From the IMG/VR virus record IMGVR_UViG_3300037141_000247, positions 1-39,032 of that record: a DNA stretch of 39,032 nucleotides; one strand, given 5' to 3'. The position numbers and the translations under genes are program-made. The notes beneath the pieces are model-generated. The model worked only from the letters and a program-made list of their open reading frames with translations. It did no database searches and was not told where the DNA came from. This document shows, one piece after another, positions 15,341 to 22,217 of the stretch; the stretch's first letter is position 1, and each line of letters starts with the position of its first letter. This DNA comes from a virus.

Positions 15341-15757
15341 ATGCTCGCCAAACGAATCCTCATCACCACCGCAGTCCTGATCACCCTGGCCTCCGCGCCG
15401 CTTAACGCCGGCGCCACGACGAAGCACTGGTACGACCCGATCACCAGGCTGCGTTACCAGCCGACGATCCGCTGCATCCTTCGAACCGAGTCCACGTCGA
15501 CCGAGGCGCGACCGAACACCCGTGACGTCGACCCGTACCAGTTCGGCCCGTTCCAATTCACGCCGATTCTCTGGGATCGATGGAGCTGGGCGGCCGGCGT
15601 CGGCACCAAGACGAAGTACTGGACCCCTCACACGACGGCCCTCAACGCCGTGACCATCCCGGCCTACAAAGCCACGCTCGAGGAGCAAGCGATCGTCTTC
15701 GCCGAGGTCGCCCGCTACGACGGTCTCTGGCCGTGGACACGCCACGACGGCTGCTGA
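15341..15757 (+). CDS. Secreted Rpf/transglycosylase-like protein
   Basis: This 138-residue protein starts with a signal peptide (KRILITTAVLITLASAPLNAGA, cleavage near residue 24-26). A domain follows that resembles resuscitation-promoting-factor or transglycosylase-like domains: a Cys and catalytic-type Glu in IRCILRTES (Glu50), a YQFGPFQFTPILWDRW block, and the PW...DGC ending (Cys138), which could pair with Cys45. Such enzymes cleave the glycan strand of peptidoglycan and in actinobacteria can promote growth from dormancy. Placement among replication genes rather than in the lysis block is odd and suggests an early role. RBS GGAG lies 5 bases before the ATG. Family assignment is by motif shape. 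Confidence 0.68.
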   Translation: MLAKRILITTAVLITLASAPLNAGATTKHWYDPITRLRYQPTIRCILRTESTSTEARPNTRDVDPYQFGPFQFTPILWDRWSWAAGVGTKTKYWTPHTTALNAVTIPAYKATLEEQAIVFAEVARYDGLWPWTRHDGC

Positions 15758-15786
15758 TAGTGTCCCAGTGAGGGACAAGCGAGGAG
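15758..15786 (+). promoter_or_regulatory. TAGTGT, GTCCC-N5-GGGAC palindrome and start motif (site C)
   Basis: TAGTGT (15758-15763) overlaps the palindrome GTCCC (15762-15766), AGTGA, GGGAC (15772-15776), which runs directly into AGCGAGGAG (15778-15786). Here the -10-like hexamer lies on the upstream side of the dyad, unlike sites A, B and D. The palindrome may then also cover the transcript start or the RBS. Confidence 0.55.
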
Positions 15787-15790
15787 CACA

Positions 15791-16864
15791 ATGGACCTGA
15801 CACAACACTGCGAGATCGTCGAACGAACCGACGATATGGGCTACGGCGACGAGCAGCGAGCACGCTGGCATGAGCTGCGATCGAAGGGCATCGGCGGCAG
15901 CGACGTCGCCGCGATCATGGAGACCTCGAAGTACAAGAGCCGGTTCTCCTGCTGGGCGGAGAAGACCGGCAAAGCGCGCGACGAGCGATCGGGCAAAGCC
16001 GCCGACTGGGGTCACCGCCTCGAGCGGACGATCGCCGAGGCCTACGCCGAGACCACCGGCGCGGCCGTCTTCGCGTGGCCGGTGCTGCTGCGATCTAAGA
16101 AGTTCGCCTTCATGCTCGGCAACCTCGACTTCCTGATCTGCGACGACACCCTCGGCACCGGCGTCGTCACCGACTGGCCGCACGATTACCCGCCGCCCAA
16201 CGTGATCGCCATCCTCGAATGCAAGACCGGCGCCATCACCAGCCGCGGCACACCGTGGGAATGGGAGGACGGCGGCGTGCCGTACAACTACTCGCTCCAG
16301 GGCCTGCACTACTGCGCCGTGACCGGCCTCGACCACGTCGTGTTCGCCGCGCTGATTGGCGGCGTCGACATCGACCGCGACCCATCCGGCCTGGTCGTGC
16401 GCCACCGCGTCTACGACGAAAGCGACATCGAGGAGCTCGAGGAGAAGGAGTACTTCTTCTGGGAATTCGTCGAGACCGACATGCCACCCGAGCCCGACGG
16501 CTCGCCGGCGACCTTCGCGGCGCTGAAGGCGATGTACCCGAACAGCGTCGAGGGCAAGTCGATCGAGTTGACGGCCGACGAACTGCAGATCTACTACGAC
16601 TGGCACGAGGCCAAGGAGCTGAGCGATCTCACCGACGCGGCCGCCAAGAAGCTCTACGCCAAACTCGCCAATATCATCGGCGAGGCCGAGGCGCTCAAGT
16701 GGAAGGGCAAGATCATCGTCACCTACAAGAAGACCAAGGACGGCGTCAAGGTCGACACCGCCGCGCTGCTGGCCGCGCACCCGGAGCTCGAGCAGGAGTT
16801 CGAAGTCCAAAAGCCGGGCCACCGCATGATGCTCGATAAGGCCAAGAAGGAACTGGTCGAGTAG
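15791..16864 (+). CDS. YqaJ/lambda-Exo-type recombination exonuclease
   Basis: This 357-residue protein has the fold signature of YqaJ-like viral recombinases, 5'-3' exonucleases that make 3' overhangs for annealing proteins. Visible motifs: KGIGGSDVAAIM (about 32-43), the helix GHRLERTIAEAYAE, the metal-binding Asp in GNLDFLI (Asp113), and the PD-(D/E)XK core ILECKTG (Glu143, Lys145), followed by NYSLQGLHYCAVTG with the conserved Gln. The C-terminal third is helical and charged. It follows palindrome site C. With ERF and SSB it forms a recombination module, although the two halves are 3.5 kb apart. Its TAG overlaps the GTG of the beta-propeller gene. Confidence 0.88.
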   Translation: MDLTQHCEIVERTDDMGYGDEQRARWHELRSKGIGGSDVAAIMETSKYKSRFSCWAEKTGKARDERSGKAADWGHRLERTIAEAYAETTGAAVFAWPVLLRSKKFAFMLGNLDFLICDDTLGTGVVTDWPHDYPPPNVIAILECKTGAITSRGTPWEWEDGGVPYNYSLQGLHYCAVTGLDHVVFAALIGGVDIDRDPSGLVVRHRVYDESDIEELEEKEYFFWEFVETDMPPEPDGSPATFAALKAMYPNSVEGKSIELTADELQIYYDWHEAKELSDLTDAAAKKLYAKLANIIGEAEALKWKGKIIVTYKKTKDGVKVDTAALLAAHPELEQEFEVQKPGHRMMLDKAKKELVE

Positions 16865-17862
16865 TGGCCTTCGCCTACGTCGTCAACCGGGGCGACGGCA
16901 CCGTGTCCGAGGTCGACCTCTCGACGTTTACCGTCAGCGCCACGCTGGCAGTCTCGACATTGCCCGACGAACCGATGGCCATAGCGATCGACCCGACCAA
17001 CACCTTCGCGTACGTCCTGGTCGGCGGGAGCGGCGTCGGCAACGAGATCGTGAAGATCGATCTCTCTACCTTCACCGTGGCAGCGACGCTCGTCATCAGC
17101 ACCACCAGCGCGCCCGCGAGCATCGCGGTCGACCGCGCCGGTGCATTCGCGTTCACCGTGAGCAACCTCACGTCCGGGGGAGGCGGCCACCCGATCGAGT
17201 TCAAGAAGATTGACCTCACGTCCTTCACCGTCGCGGCGACGCTGACACCCGGCGCCTATGGAGTGGGAACGGCGATCGCCACCGACCAGGCTGGCGCCAA
17301 GGTGTACGCCACCGACGTCACAGGAGTCCTCGAGATCACCGTGAGCAGCTTCACCGTGACCAACTCGCTGACCATCGCGATTGCGACGAACCTCGCGACG
17401 ATCGTTGTGGATCCGCCGGGTGAGAACGCCTACGTCACTGACTGGGGCACGAGCGGTGGCAACTATCGAATCACCCTTTCGACCTTCGCCGAGACCGGCA
17501 CTCCTCCGAACGAGGCCGTCACGGGAGGCATCGATATTGATCCCGCCGACGTGTTCGGCTACGTCTCGAGCTGGGCATTCAATACCCTCATAAAATTCTC
17601 CATCGCAACCCTGGGAGCGGTCGGCTCGCCGCTCACCGTGACGCCGGGCGACTGGGCCGTGGCCGTCGACGACACCGGCGCGTTCGCGTACGTCACCGCT
17701 ATGGCCGTGCCGTTCGGTTCCGGCAACCAGATCGTCAAGGTCGACACCGGCGCCTGGACGCTGGTGGGAGCGCCACTGACCGTGGGCACCGGACCCATCG
17801 CCATCGCCATCTGGAGGCCCCCCTACGTTCCGCCCCTCAACGCCATCGTGATGGTCTTGTGA
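16864..17862 (+). CDS. Beta-propeller (YVTN-type repeat) protein
   Basis: This 332-residue protein is made of YVTN/NHL-like repeats with strands such as AIAIDPTNTFAYVLVGG, SIAVDRAGAFAFTVSNL and AVAVDDTGAFAYVTAM, and the recurring phrase DLSTFTVSATL / DLSTFTVAATL / DLTSFTVAATL. It probably folds as one propeller. There is no signal peptide, membrane helix or enzymatic motif. The first repeat begins at the initiator Met, so nothing precedes the propeller. It is coupled to the exonuclease gene by TAGTG and to the next gene by GTGA, so it is part of the operon and not a stray insertion. A binding or virion-surface role is possible; the function is unknown. Confidence 0.8.
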   Translation: MAFAYVVNRGDGTVSEVDLSTFTVSATLAVSTLPDEPMAIAIDPTNTFAYVLVGGSGVGNEIVKIDLSTFTVAATLVISTTSAPASIAVDRAGAFAFTVSNLTSGGGGHPIEFKKIDLTSFTVAATLTPGAYGVGTAIATDQAGAKVYATDVTGVLEITVSSFTVTNSLTIAIATNLATIVVDPPGENAYVTDWGTSGGNYRITLSTFAETGTPPNEAVTGGIDIDPADVFGYVSSWAFNTLIKFSIATLGAVGSPLTVTPGDWAVAVDDTGAFAYVTAMAVPFGSGNQIVKVDTGAWTLVGAPLTVGTGPIAIAIWRPPYVPPLNAIVMVL

Positions 17863-18029
17863 ATGAGCGACGGCTGCGCCAGTGCGTCGAGTGCGGCCGA
17901 TGCATCCGCGCCGAGGCCGCGGCCGCGGAGACCAAGTGTGAACTCCACCGAGATCTCACGCCGACCGACATTGAATCGTTGAAACCGTTCGTCGAGTGGC
18001 TCGAAGGCCATCTCGCCGGGAAGGAGTAA
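17859..18029 (+). CDS. Small zinc-binding protein
   Basis: This 56-residue protein has a cluster of metal-ligand residues, CVECGRC (about 9-15) and KCELH (about 26-30), followed by a short helix (DIESLKPFVEWLEGHLAG). GTG overlaps the propeller stop. A zinc knuckle binding nucleic acid or protein is likely. Confidence 0.62.
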   Translation: MNERRLRQCVECGRCIRAEAAAAETKCELHRDLTPTDIESLKPFVEWLEGHLAGKE

Positions 18030-18031
18030 CC

Positions 18032-18364
18032 ATGAGCCTCGACGACTTCGCTCGAGCGGTGATGATGGACCACGCGGTGGTCGACGACGTGCTGAAGGAG
18101 CGCCGCGCGCAAGACCGCAAGTGGGGCGAGCAGAACCACTCTGACGGCACCGGCGGCGACACCTTCGAGATCATGCGCGAGCACTCACGCTCTCGGTGCC
18201 AGGCGCTGGCGGCCGACGGGACCGTGACCTGGGAGGCGATCGCCACCGAGGAGTACTTCGAGGCCCTCGCCGAGACCGACGAGGAGAAACTCGAGACAGA
18301 ACTGATCCAGCTCCAGGCCGTCCTGACCGCCTGGGTAGGGTGCATTCGACGACGTCGCAAGTAG
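18032..18364 (+). CDS. MazG-like NTP pyrophosphatase-type protein
   Basis: This 110-residue protein matches a common phage family: ERRAQDRKWGEQNHSDGTGG near the N-terminus, then a helical metal-binding pattern EEYFEALAE followed 14 residues later by ELIQ, as in all-alpha MazG-like NTP pyrophosphatases (EExxE...ExxD). The last acidic ligand appears replaced by Gln. Such enzymes clean or bias nucleotide pools. RBS GGGAAGGAG precedes the ATG. Family is inferred from the pattern. Confidence 0.65.
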   Translation: MSLDDFARAVMMDHAVVDDVLKERRAQDRKWGEQNHSDGTGGDTFEIMREHSRSRCQALAADGTVTWEAIATEEYFEALAETDEEKLETELIQLQAVLTAWVGCIRRRRK

Positions 18365-18381
18365 CGACGCCAAGCGAGGAG
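18336..18381 (+). promoter_or_regulatory. TAGGGT hexamer, variant palindrome GTCGC-N5-GCGAC and start motif
   Basis: TAGGGT (18336-18341) is followed by GTCGC (18354-18358), AAGTA, GCGAC (18364-18368), a 5-5-5 dyad of the same geometry as GTCCC-N5-GGGAC but with altered half-sites, and by AGCGAGGAG (18373-18381) before the ATG at 18388. It overlaps the end of the previous gene. Confidence 0.45.
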
Positions 18382-18387
18382 GCAGTA

Positions 18388-19740
18388 ATGAACAAGGTAA
18401 TTGTCGAGCTCACGCTCGATCGAATCAAGGAGAATCCGTTCGACGCGCGAAAGGTGATGACCGGCGTCGACGAGTTGGCGGCGAGTTTTCTCAGCGTCGG
18501 CCAGATCGTCCCGATCGTGGTGCGGCCGTTTAAGACCAAGGGCGACGGCGACGAGGGCTGGCTCCTGATAGCCGGCCACCGGCGCGTGGCGGCCGCGAAG
18601 TCGCTCGGGTGGGACAGCATCGCCGCGCTCGTCTTTAACGAGGCCACAGAGGCGCACGAGGCCATCCTCGGTCTCACCGAGAACACGAGCCGCGTCGATC
18701 TCAACCAGACTGACCTCGCCAACGCCATAGGGCGCCTCGTCGGCATGGACGTGACCGACGATGAGATCGCGCTGGCGCTCTCGATCAAGCCCGACGTGGC
18801 GGCAGCGGCGAGGACCCTCACGGCCACGCCGAAAGCGGCGAGGACCAAGACCGCCAAACTCGCCGAGGCGTACCCGATCACGATCATTCAACAGGCGAAG
18901 ATCGCCGCCTACGCCGAGGACGGGAAGGACCTCGACAAGATCAAGAGCACGCTGAAATACAGCCCGGAGCAACTCGATCACACGATCGCAAGGATCGAGC
19001 ACGACCGAAAGCGAAAGGCCACGCTCGCCGAGCTGCGCGCGACGGTAGGAAAGACCCCCATCGTCAAGAAGTTCAACTCGTGGAGCGGGCCACCGTTGAC
19101 GACCGAGCCCCTCGCCAACCTGGTCTCGGACAAGCTCAAGAAACTCACGCTGGCGAACCACCACGAGTGCCCTGGCCACGCGGCCATGATCGAGGACGGC
19201 GAGTACTCGAACACCGCGCCCAAGATCACCTACTGGTGCACGCAGTGGAAGGAGCAAGGCCACAAGCTGAGCGACACGCAGCGGATCGTCTGGAGCCAAC
19301 GTGGAGAGGGCAGAGTGGCCCCCAAGACGCAGACTCCTGCGGAGAAGGCAAAGGTCGCCGAGGAGAACAAGCTGCACGAGGAGCGCATCGCCGCCTGGGA
19401 CGCCGCGAGCACCGTGCGCCACGCCTACCTGGCGGACCGCATCAAGCACAAGCTCAGCGCCGACATGAAACTCTGGACGCTGCGCTACATCGCCACGACG
19501 GGCCTCGACAGCTACTACACCGAGGCGGTGGGGATTAACGCCACCCTCGAGCAGGTCGTCTGCCGGCTGTTCGGCTTCGTCGCCGCGCAGATCGAGGAGA
19601 CCGAATTCAGCGTGACACCGTGGAAGGGCGGCACCGACGACGGCCACGCCTACCTGGCGATGCTCGCCAAGGACGGCTACGTCCTGAGCGACGTCGAGCA
19701 GCTCGTCAAGCCCGAAATCATCGTCCGCAAGTCGATCTAG
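18388..19740 (+). CDS. ParB-like protein with C-terminal zinc-type region
   Basis: This 450-residue protein has an N-terminal ParB/Spo0J domain (about 1-100): ELTLDRIKENPFDARKV, the GHRR box in LLIAGHRRVAAAKSLGWDS (about 62-78) and the ENTSRVDLNQTD motif (about 98-109). A helix-turn-helix-like stretch (about 110-145) follows. The second half contains CPGHAAMIEDGE and YWCTQWKEQGH, a possible metal site. Phage relatives bind DNA, and some have nuclease activity or CTP use. It lies immediately upstream of palindrome site D and an SMC-like ATPase, an arrangement reminiscent of segregation or DNA-handling pairs. No ParA partner is present. Confidence 0.8.
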   Translation: MNKVIVELTLDRIKENPFDARKVMTGVDELAASFLSVGQIVPIVVRPFKTKGDGDEGWLLIAGHRRVAAAKSLGWDSIAALVFNEATEAHEAILGLTENTSRVDLNQTDLANAIGRLVGMDVTDDEIALALSIKPDVAAAARTLTATPKAARTKTAKLAEAYPITIIQQAKIAAYAEDGKDLDKIKSTLKYSPEQLDHTIARIEHDRKRKATLAELRATVGKTPIVKKFNSWSGPPLTTEPLANLVSDKLKKLTLANHHECPGHAAMIEDGEYSNTAPKITYWCTQWKEQGHKLSDTQRIVWSQRGEGRVAPKTQTPAEKAKVAEENKLHEERIAAWDAASTVRHAYLADRIKHKLSADMKLWTLRYIATTGLDSYYTEAVGINATLEQVVCRLFGFVAAQIEETEFSVTPWKGGTDDGHAYLAMLAKDGYVLSDVEQLVKPEIIVRKSI

Positions 19741-19757
19741 ATACTAGAAACTAGATA
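19737..19757. repeat. Three 7-bp tandem units CTAGAWA
   Basis: CTAGATA (19737-19743), CTAGAAA (19744-19750) and CTAGATA (19751-19757) follow one another at the end of the ParB-like gene. The first contains its stop. CTAG is otherwise sparse in this GC-rich DNA. They could be binding sites for the ParB-like protein or another regulator. Confidence 0.5.
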
Positions 19758-19766
19758 GTTGCACCT

Positions 19767-19821
19767 GTCCCAGGCCGGGACTAGGGTTCGGCCTGGGCAG
19801 ACAGCCCAACGAAGCGAGGAG
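19767..19821 (+). promoter_or_regulatory. GTCCC-N5-GGGAC palindrome, TAGGGT, hairpin and start motif (site D)
   Basis: GTCCC (19767-19771), AGGCC, GGGAC (19777-19781), then TAGGGT (19782-19787), as at sites A and B. A second, 9-bp perfect inverted repeat CCCAGGCCG (19769-19777) / CGGCCTGGG (19789-19797) overlaps it and could form a hairpin in RNA or DNA. AGCGAGGAG (19813-19821) lies four bases before the ATG at 19826. Confidence 0.6.
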
Positions 19822-19825
19822 CAGT

Positions 19826-21082
19826 ATGAAAGTCATTGAACTCAGGGCGCAGAACCTAAAGCGCCTCAAGGCAGTAGAGATCCGTCCCGATCCCGACGGC
19901 CACGTCGTGGAGATCACCGGGCGCAACGGACAAGGCAAGACGAGCGTGCTCGACGCCATCTGGTTTGCGCTCGCCGGCGGGGCGGCCACGAGGGACACCT
20001 CCCAGCCCATCCGCGATGGGGAGAAGCGCGCCACCGTCGAACTCGACCTCGGCGACTTCACCATCAAGCGCGTCTGGGAGGAGGGCAAGAGCACCGTCAT
20101 CGTGACGAGCAAGGAGCTCGGGAAGATCACGAGCCCCCAGAAGTTCCTCGACGAGAAGCTGGGCGCGCTCTCCTTTGACCCGCTCGAGTTCGCCGGCATG
20201 GCCGCCAAGGACCAACGCCGGCTCCTGCTCGAGGTCGTCCACACCGACGTCGACATCGAGGACATCGACCGCCGGCGATCGATCGCCTTCGACCAAAGGA
20301 CCGAGGCCAACCGCCTCGTGCGTGACACCGAGGGCGACCTTGTGGCGCACGTCGAGCCCGAGGGCGAGGTACCCGACGAGGAGATCTCGGCAGCGAGCAT
20401 CATCGCCGCCCAGAGGACCTACCAGCTCGCCGTCAACGACCGTGAGAACGCCCGAGAGGCCATTCGCCGGCTCGACAACGAGATCATCGATCTGCAGCTG
20501 AGCGTCGAAACTGCCAAGCAGAACATCGAGGACCTACGCCCGGCGGCCAACGCTGAGATCATGGAGGTGCCGAACGCCGACGAGCAGCTCGCCGACATCG
20601 AAGCGACCAACGTTCTGGTGCGAGCCAAGAAGCACCGCGCCGTCGTCGTGGCCGGCCTGCGTGACTTCGAAGCGCGCGCCCAAGCACTGAGCGACCTCAT
20701 CAGTGAGCTCGACGGGATCAAGCAGACAGCCCTCGAGGGAGCCACCCTGCCGATCGAGGCCCTCGGCTTCGACGAGGACGGCGTGCTCTACCAGGGGATC
20801 CCCTTCAAGCAATGCAGCGCCGCCGAGCAGCTCCGCGTTTCCGTGGCGATGGCGATGGCACTCAACCCGACCATCCGGATCATTCGAGTGGCCGACGGGT
20901 CGCTTCTCGACAGCGCCAACATGGCGGTCATCGCTGAGATGGCCACCGACAAGGACTTCCAGGTGTGGATCGAGCGCGTCGACGAGACCGGCGAGATCGG
21001 CTTCACGATCGAGGACGGCGAAGTGGTCCACGACACCGGCGACACTGGCCACCTGGTCGAGGACGCCGAGGTGACGCCATGA
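19826..21082 (+). CDS. RecF/SbcC-like SMC-type ATPase
   Basis: This 418-residue protein begins like RecF, SbcC and SMC heads: MKVIELRAQNLKRLKAVEI, with Walker A GRNGQGKTS at about 32-40. A helical middle (about 190-300, including DNEIIDLQLSVETAKQNI) is a short coiled coil. The C-terminal head has the signature-like CSAAEQLRVSVAMAMALNP (about 330-348), but where Walker B should show two acidic residues the sequence reads IRIIRVADGSLLD, which is weak. It may bind DNA ends in repair, replication or recombination, perhaps with the ParB-like or exonuclease proteins. It heads its own operon after site D. Confidence 0.8.
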   Translation: MKVIELRAQNLKRLKAVEIRPDPDGHVVEITGRNGQGKTSVLDAIWFALAGGAATRDTSQPIRDGEKRATVELDLGDFTIKRVWEEGKSTVIVTSKELGKITSPQKFLDEKLGALSFDPLEFAGMAAKDQRRLLLEVVHTDVDIEDIDRRRSIAFDQRTEANRLVRDTEGDLVAHVEPEGEVPDEEISAASIIAAQRTYQLAVNDRENAREAIRRLDNEIIDLQLSVETAKQNIEDLRPAANAEIMEVPNADEQLADIEATNVLVRAKKHRAVVVAGLRDFEARAQALSDLISELDGIKQTALEGATLPIEALGFDEDGVLYQGIPFKQCSAAEQLRVSVAMAMALNPTIRIIRVADGSLLDSANMAVIAEMATDKDFQVWIERVDETGEIGFTIEDGEVVHDTGDTGHLVEDAEVTP

Positions 21083-21240
21083 AAGGGACGGAGACCTACA
21101 TCGAGAGCGCCGAGAAGGAACTCGAGCACGCCGACAATCCGAGCAACCACCCTGACGCCTGCGCGTACCATCTCCGTCGCGCTCAAGTCTTCGCCACGCT
21201 CGCCGTCGCCCGGTCGACCGCCATCATTGGGGATAAGTGA
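21079..21240 (+). CDS. Small helical protein after the ATPase
   Basis: This 53-residue helical protein (YIESAEKELEHADNPSNHPD, ACAYHLRRAQVFATLAVA) is coupled to the ATPase gene by ATGA and to the next by TGATG. It resembles short two-helix phage proteins with no known role. Confidence 0.6.
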   Translation: MKGTETYIESAEKELEHADNPSNHPDACAYHLRRAQVFATLAVARSTAIIGDK

Positions 21241-21401
21241 TGACCAGCCCACTAATCGACTACCTCGACGAGCTGATCGACAAGATCCCTCTCCTCGACA
21301 ACGTCCGCCGCGAGGGCGCGCAACAGCTTCGCAACGCCCTGGTCAACGCGGCAGCGGCACCCGACCGCGACCATGACGCTCTACCGGCGCCAGGACGGTG
21401 A
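21240..21401 (+). CDS. Small protein of unknown function
   Basis: This 53-residue protein (start MTSPLIDYLDELIDKIPLLD) is helical in its first two thirds. Its ATG overlaps the previous stop, and its end overlaps the next gene by 29 bases. It is plausible but has no recognisable family. Confidence 0.52.
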   Translation: MTSPLIDYLDELIDKIPLLDNVRREGAQQLRNALVNAAAAPDRDHDALPAPGR

Positions 21402-21678
21402 GGACATCGCCGGCGAGTACAGCGTGGTGGGCGAACTCGAGTACTTCGAGAGCGACGACGAGCCAACCGACCTGTTCAAGGAACTCTGGCTCAAGCTGAC
21501 CACCGAGGAGATCCACTACGTTCCGCCCGGCATCGTCGATGAGGCGCCACGCCAATCGATCTGCACGGCGTGTGGCAGCGTCAAGACCTCAACGCCCGAC
21601 AGCACATTCTTCACGGCACGGCCCGGCGAGGCGTTCGATCTCGACTGGGACGGCTGCGCGCGAGGGAGTGGCACCTGA
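21373..21678 (+). CDS. Small acidic protein of unknown function
   Basis: This 101-residue acidic protein has one CxxC pair (CTACGSVKT) near residue 65 and a hydrophobic FFTARPGEAFDLDWDGC end. A single CxxC may be half of a metal site completed by Cys94. The stop overlaps the next ATG. Confidence 0.58.
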   Translation: MTLYRRQDGEDIAGEYSVVGELEYFESDDEPTDLFKELWLKLTTEEIHYVPPGIVDEAPRQSICTACGSVKTSTPDSTFFTARPGEAFDLDWDGCARGSGT

Positions 21679-21926
21679 TGCAAGCCATCCAGATCGTGGG
21701 CGCGTGCATCATCATCAGCGCCCTCGCCGTCGCCCTGGTGGTTGAGGAGCGAATGACTCGAGCACGCCGGAAAGCTGATCGAAGGGCGATCGAGAACGAG
21801 ATCACCCGAGCGATGAAGATCCACGGCGAGACCAACGACCGAGGCGTCGAAGATCTCTGGGACAACTACATCGAAGGCCTCCAGTTCGCGTGGCGTCACC
21901 TTTACGGCGAAGGCGACGCCCCGTGA
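21678..21926 (+). CDS. Small N-terminally anchored membrane protein
   Basis: This 82-residue protein has an N-terminal membrane helix (IQIVGACIIISALAVALVV, about 4-22) and a charged helical cytoplasmic or outer part. Coupled to both neighbours (TGATG, GTGA). An early membrane protein could alter the host envelope or exclude other phages; no motif supports a specific role. Confidence 0.62.
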   Translation: MQAIQIVGACIIISALAVALVVEERMTRARRKADRRAIENEITRAMKIHGETNDRGVEDLWDNYIEGLQFAWRHLYGEGDAP

Positions 21927-22126
21927 CCGATCACGGCGTCCGGATGGTGTGGGGCGCGCCTCACAACGACGCCCCGTGGAAGGGCCACTACAAGGCGATC
22001 TCGCTCTGCGACTGCGGCGCGCGATTCACGGCGTGGGCCGACAAGAAGCGCGACGCTCGAGCAGACGTCGAGACCCAGCTCAACGAGCACCTAGAAAGGA
22101 CCACCAGTGGCCAACGAGCGCAATAA
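21923..22126 (+). CDS. Small CxC-containing protein
   Basis: This 67-residue protein has a CDCGARFTAW motif near residue 29, a half zinc-ribbon as seen in many small phage proteins. GTG overlaps the upstream stop. The C-terminus is helical and charged. Confidence 0.58.
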   Translation: MTDHGVRMVWGAPHNDAPWKGHYKAISLCDCGARFTAWADKKRDARADVETQLNEHLERTTSGQRAQ

Positions 22127-22217
22127 GAAGCAAGGCATCAGTCGCAAGGGCGCAACGTGGCGCCGTCGGACCAAGAAGATACGCTCGGGTTCCCCGAGAT
22201 CAAGGAGACAGCAATGA
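22107..22217 (+). CDS. 36-residue highly basic protein
   Basis: GTG at 22107 follows GAAAGGACCACCA, the same leader found before 7130. The product is very basic (MANERNKKQGISRKGATWRR then RTKKIRSGSPRSRRQQ), suggesting nucleic-acid binding. It overlaps the end of the previous gene by 20 bases and ends with an ATGA overlap on the next. It is short, so coding status is likely but not certain. Confidence 0.45.
   Translation: MANERNKKQGISRKGATWRRRTKKIRSGSPRSRRQQ

Noticed and set aside
14822-16822. Very long open frame on the minus strand (666 codons)
   Set aside because: It lies antisense to four well-supported genes, is rich in Arg/Gly/Asp typical of GC-rich shadow frames, and has no motif or RBS.
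17956-19647. Long minus-strand open frame (563 codons)
   Set aside because: It is antisense to the MazG-like and ParB-like genes, with low-complexity composition. All neighbouring genes are on the + strand.
19767-19797. Site D as a plain rho-independent terminator
   Set aside because: The 9-bp hairpin lacks a T tract, and the same place holds the dyad and hexamer seen at other operon fronts. A regulatory island is the better reading.
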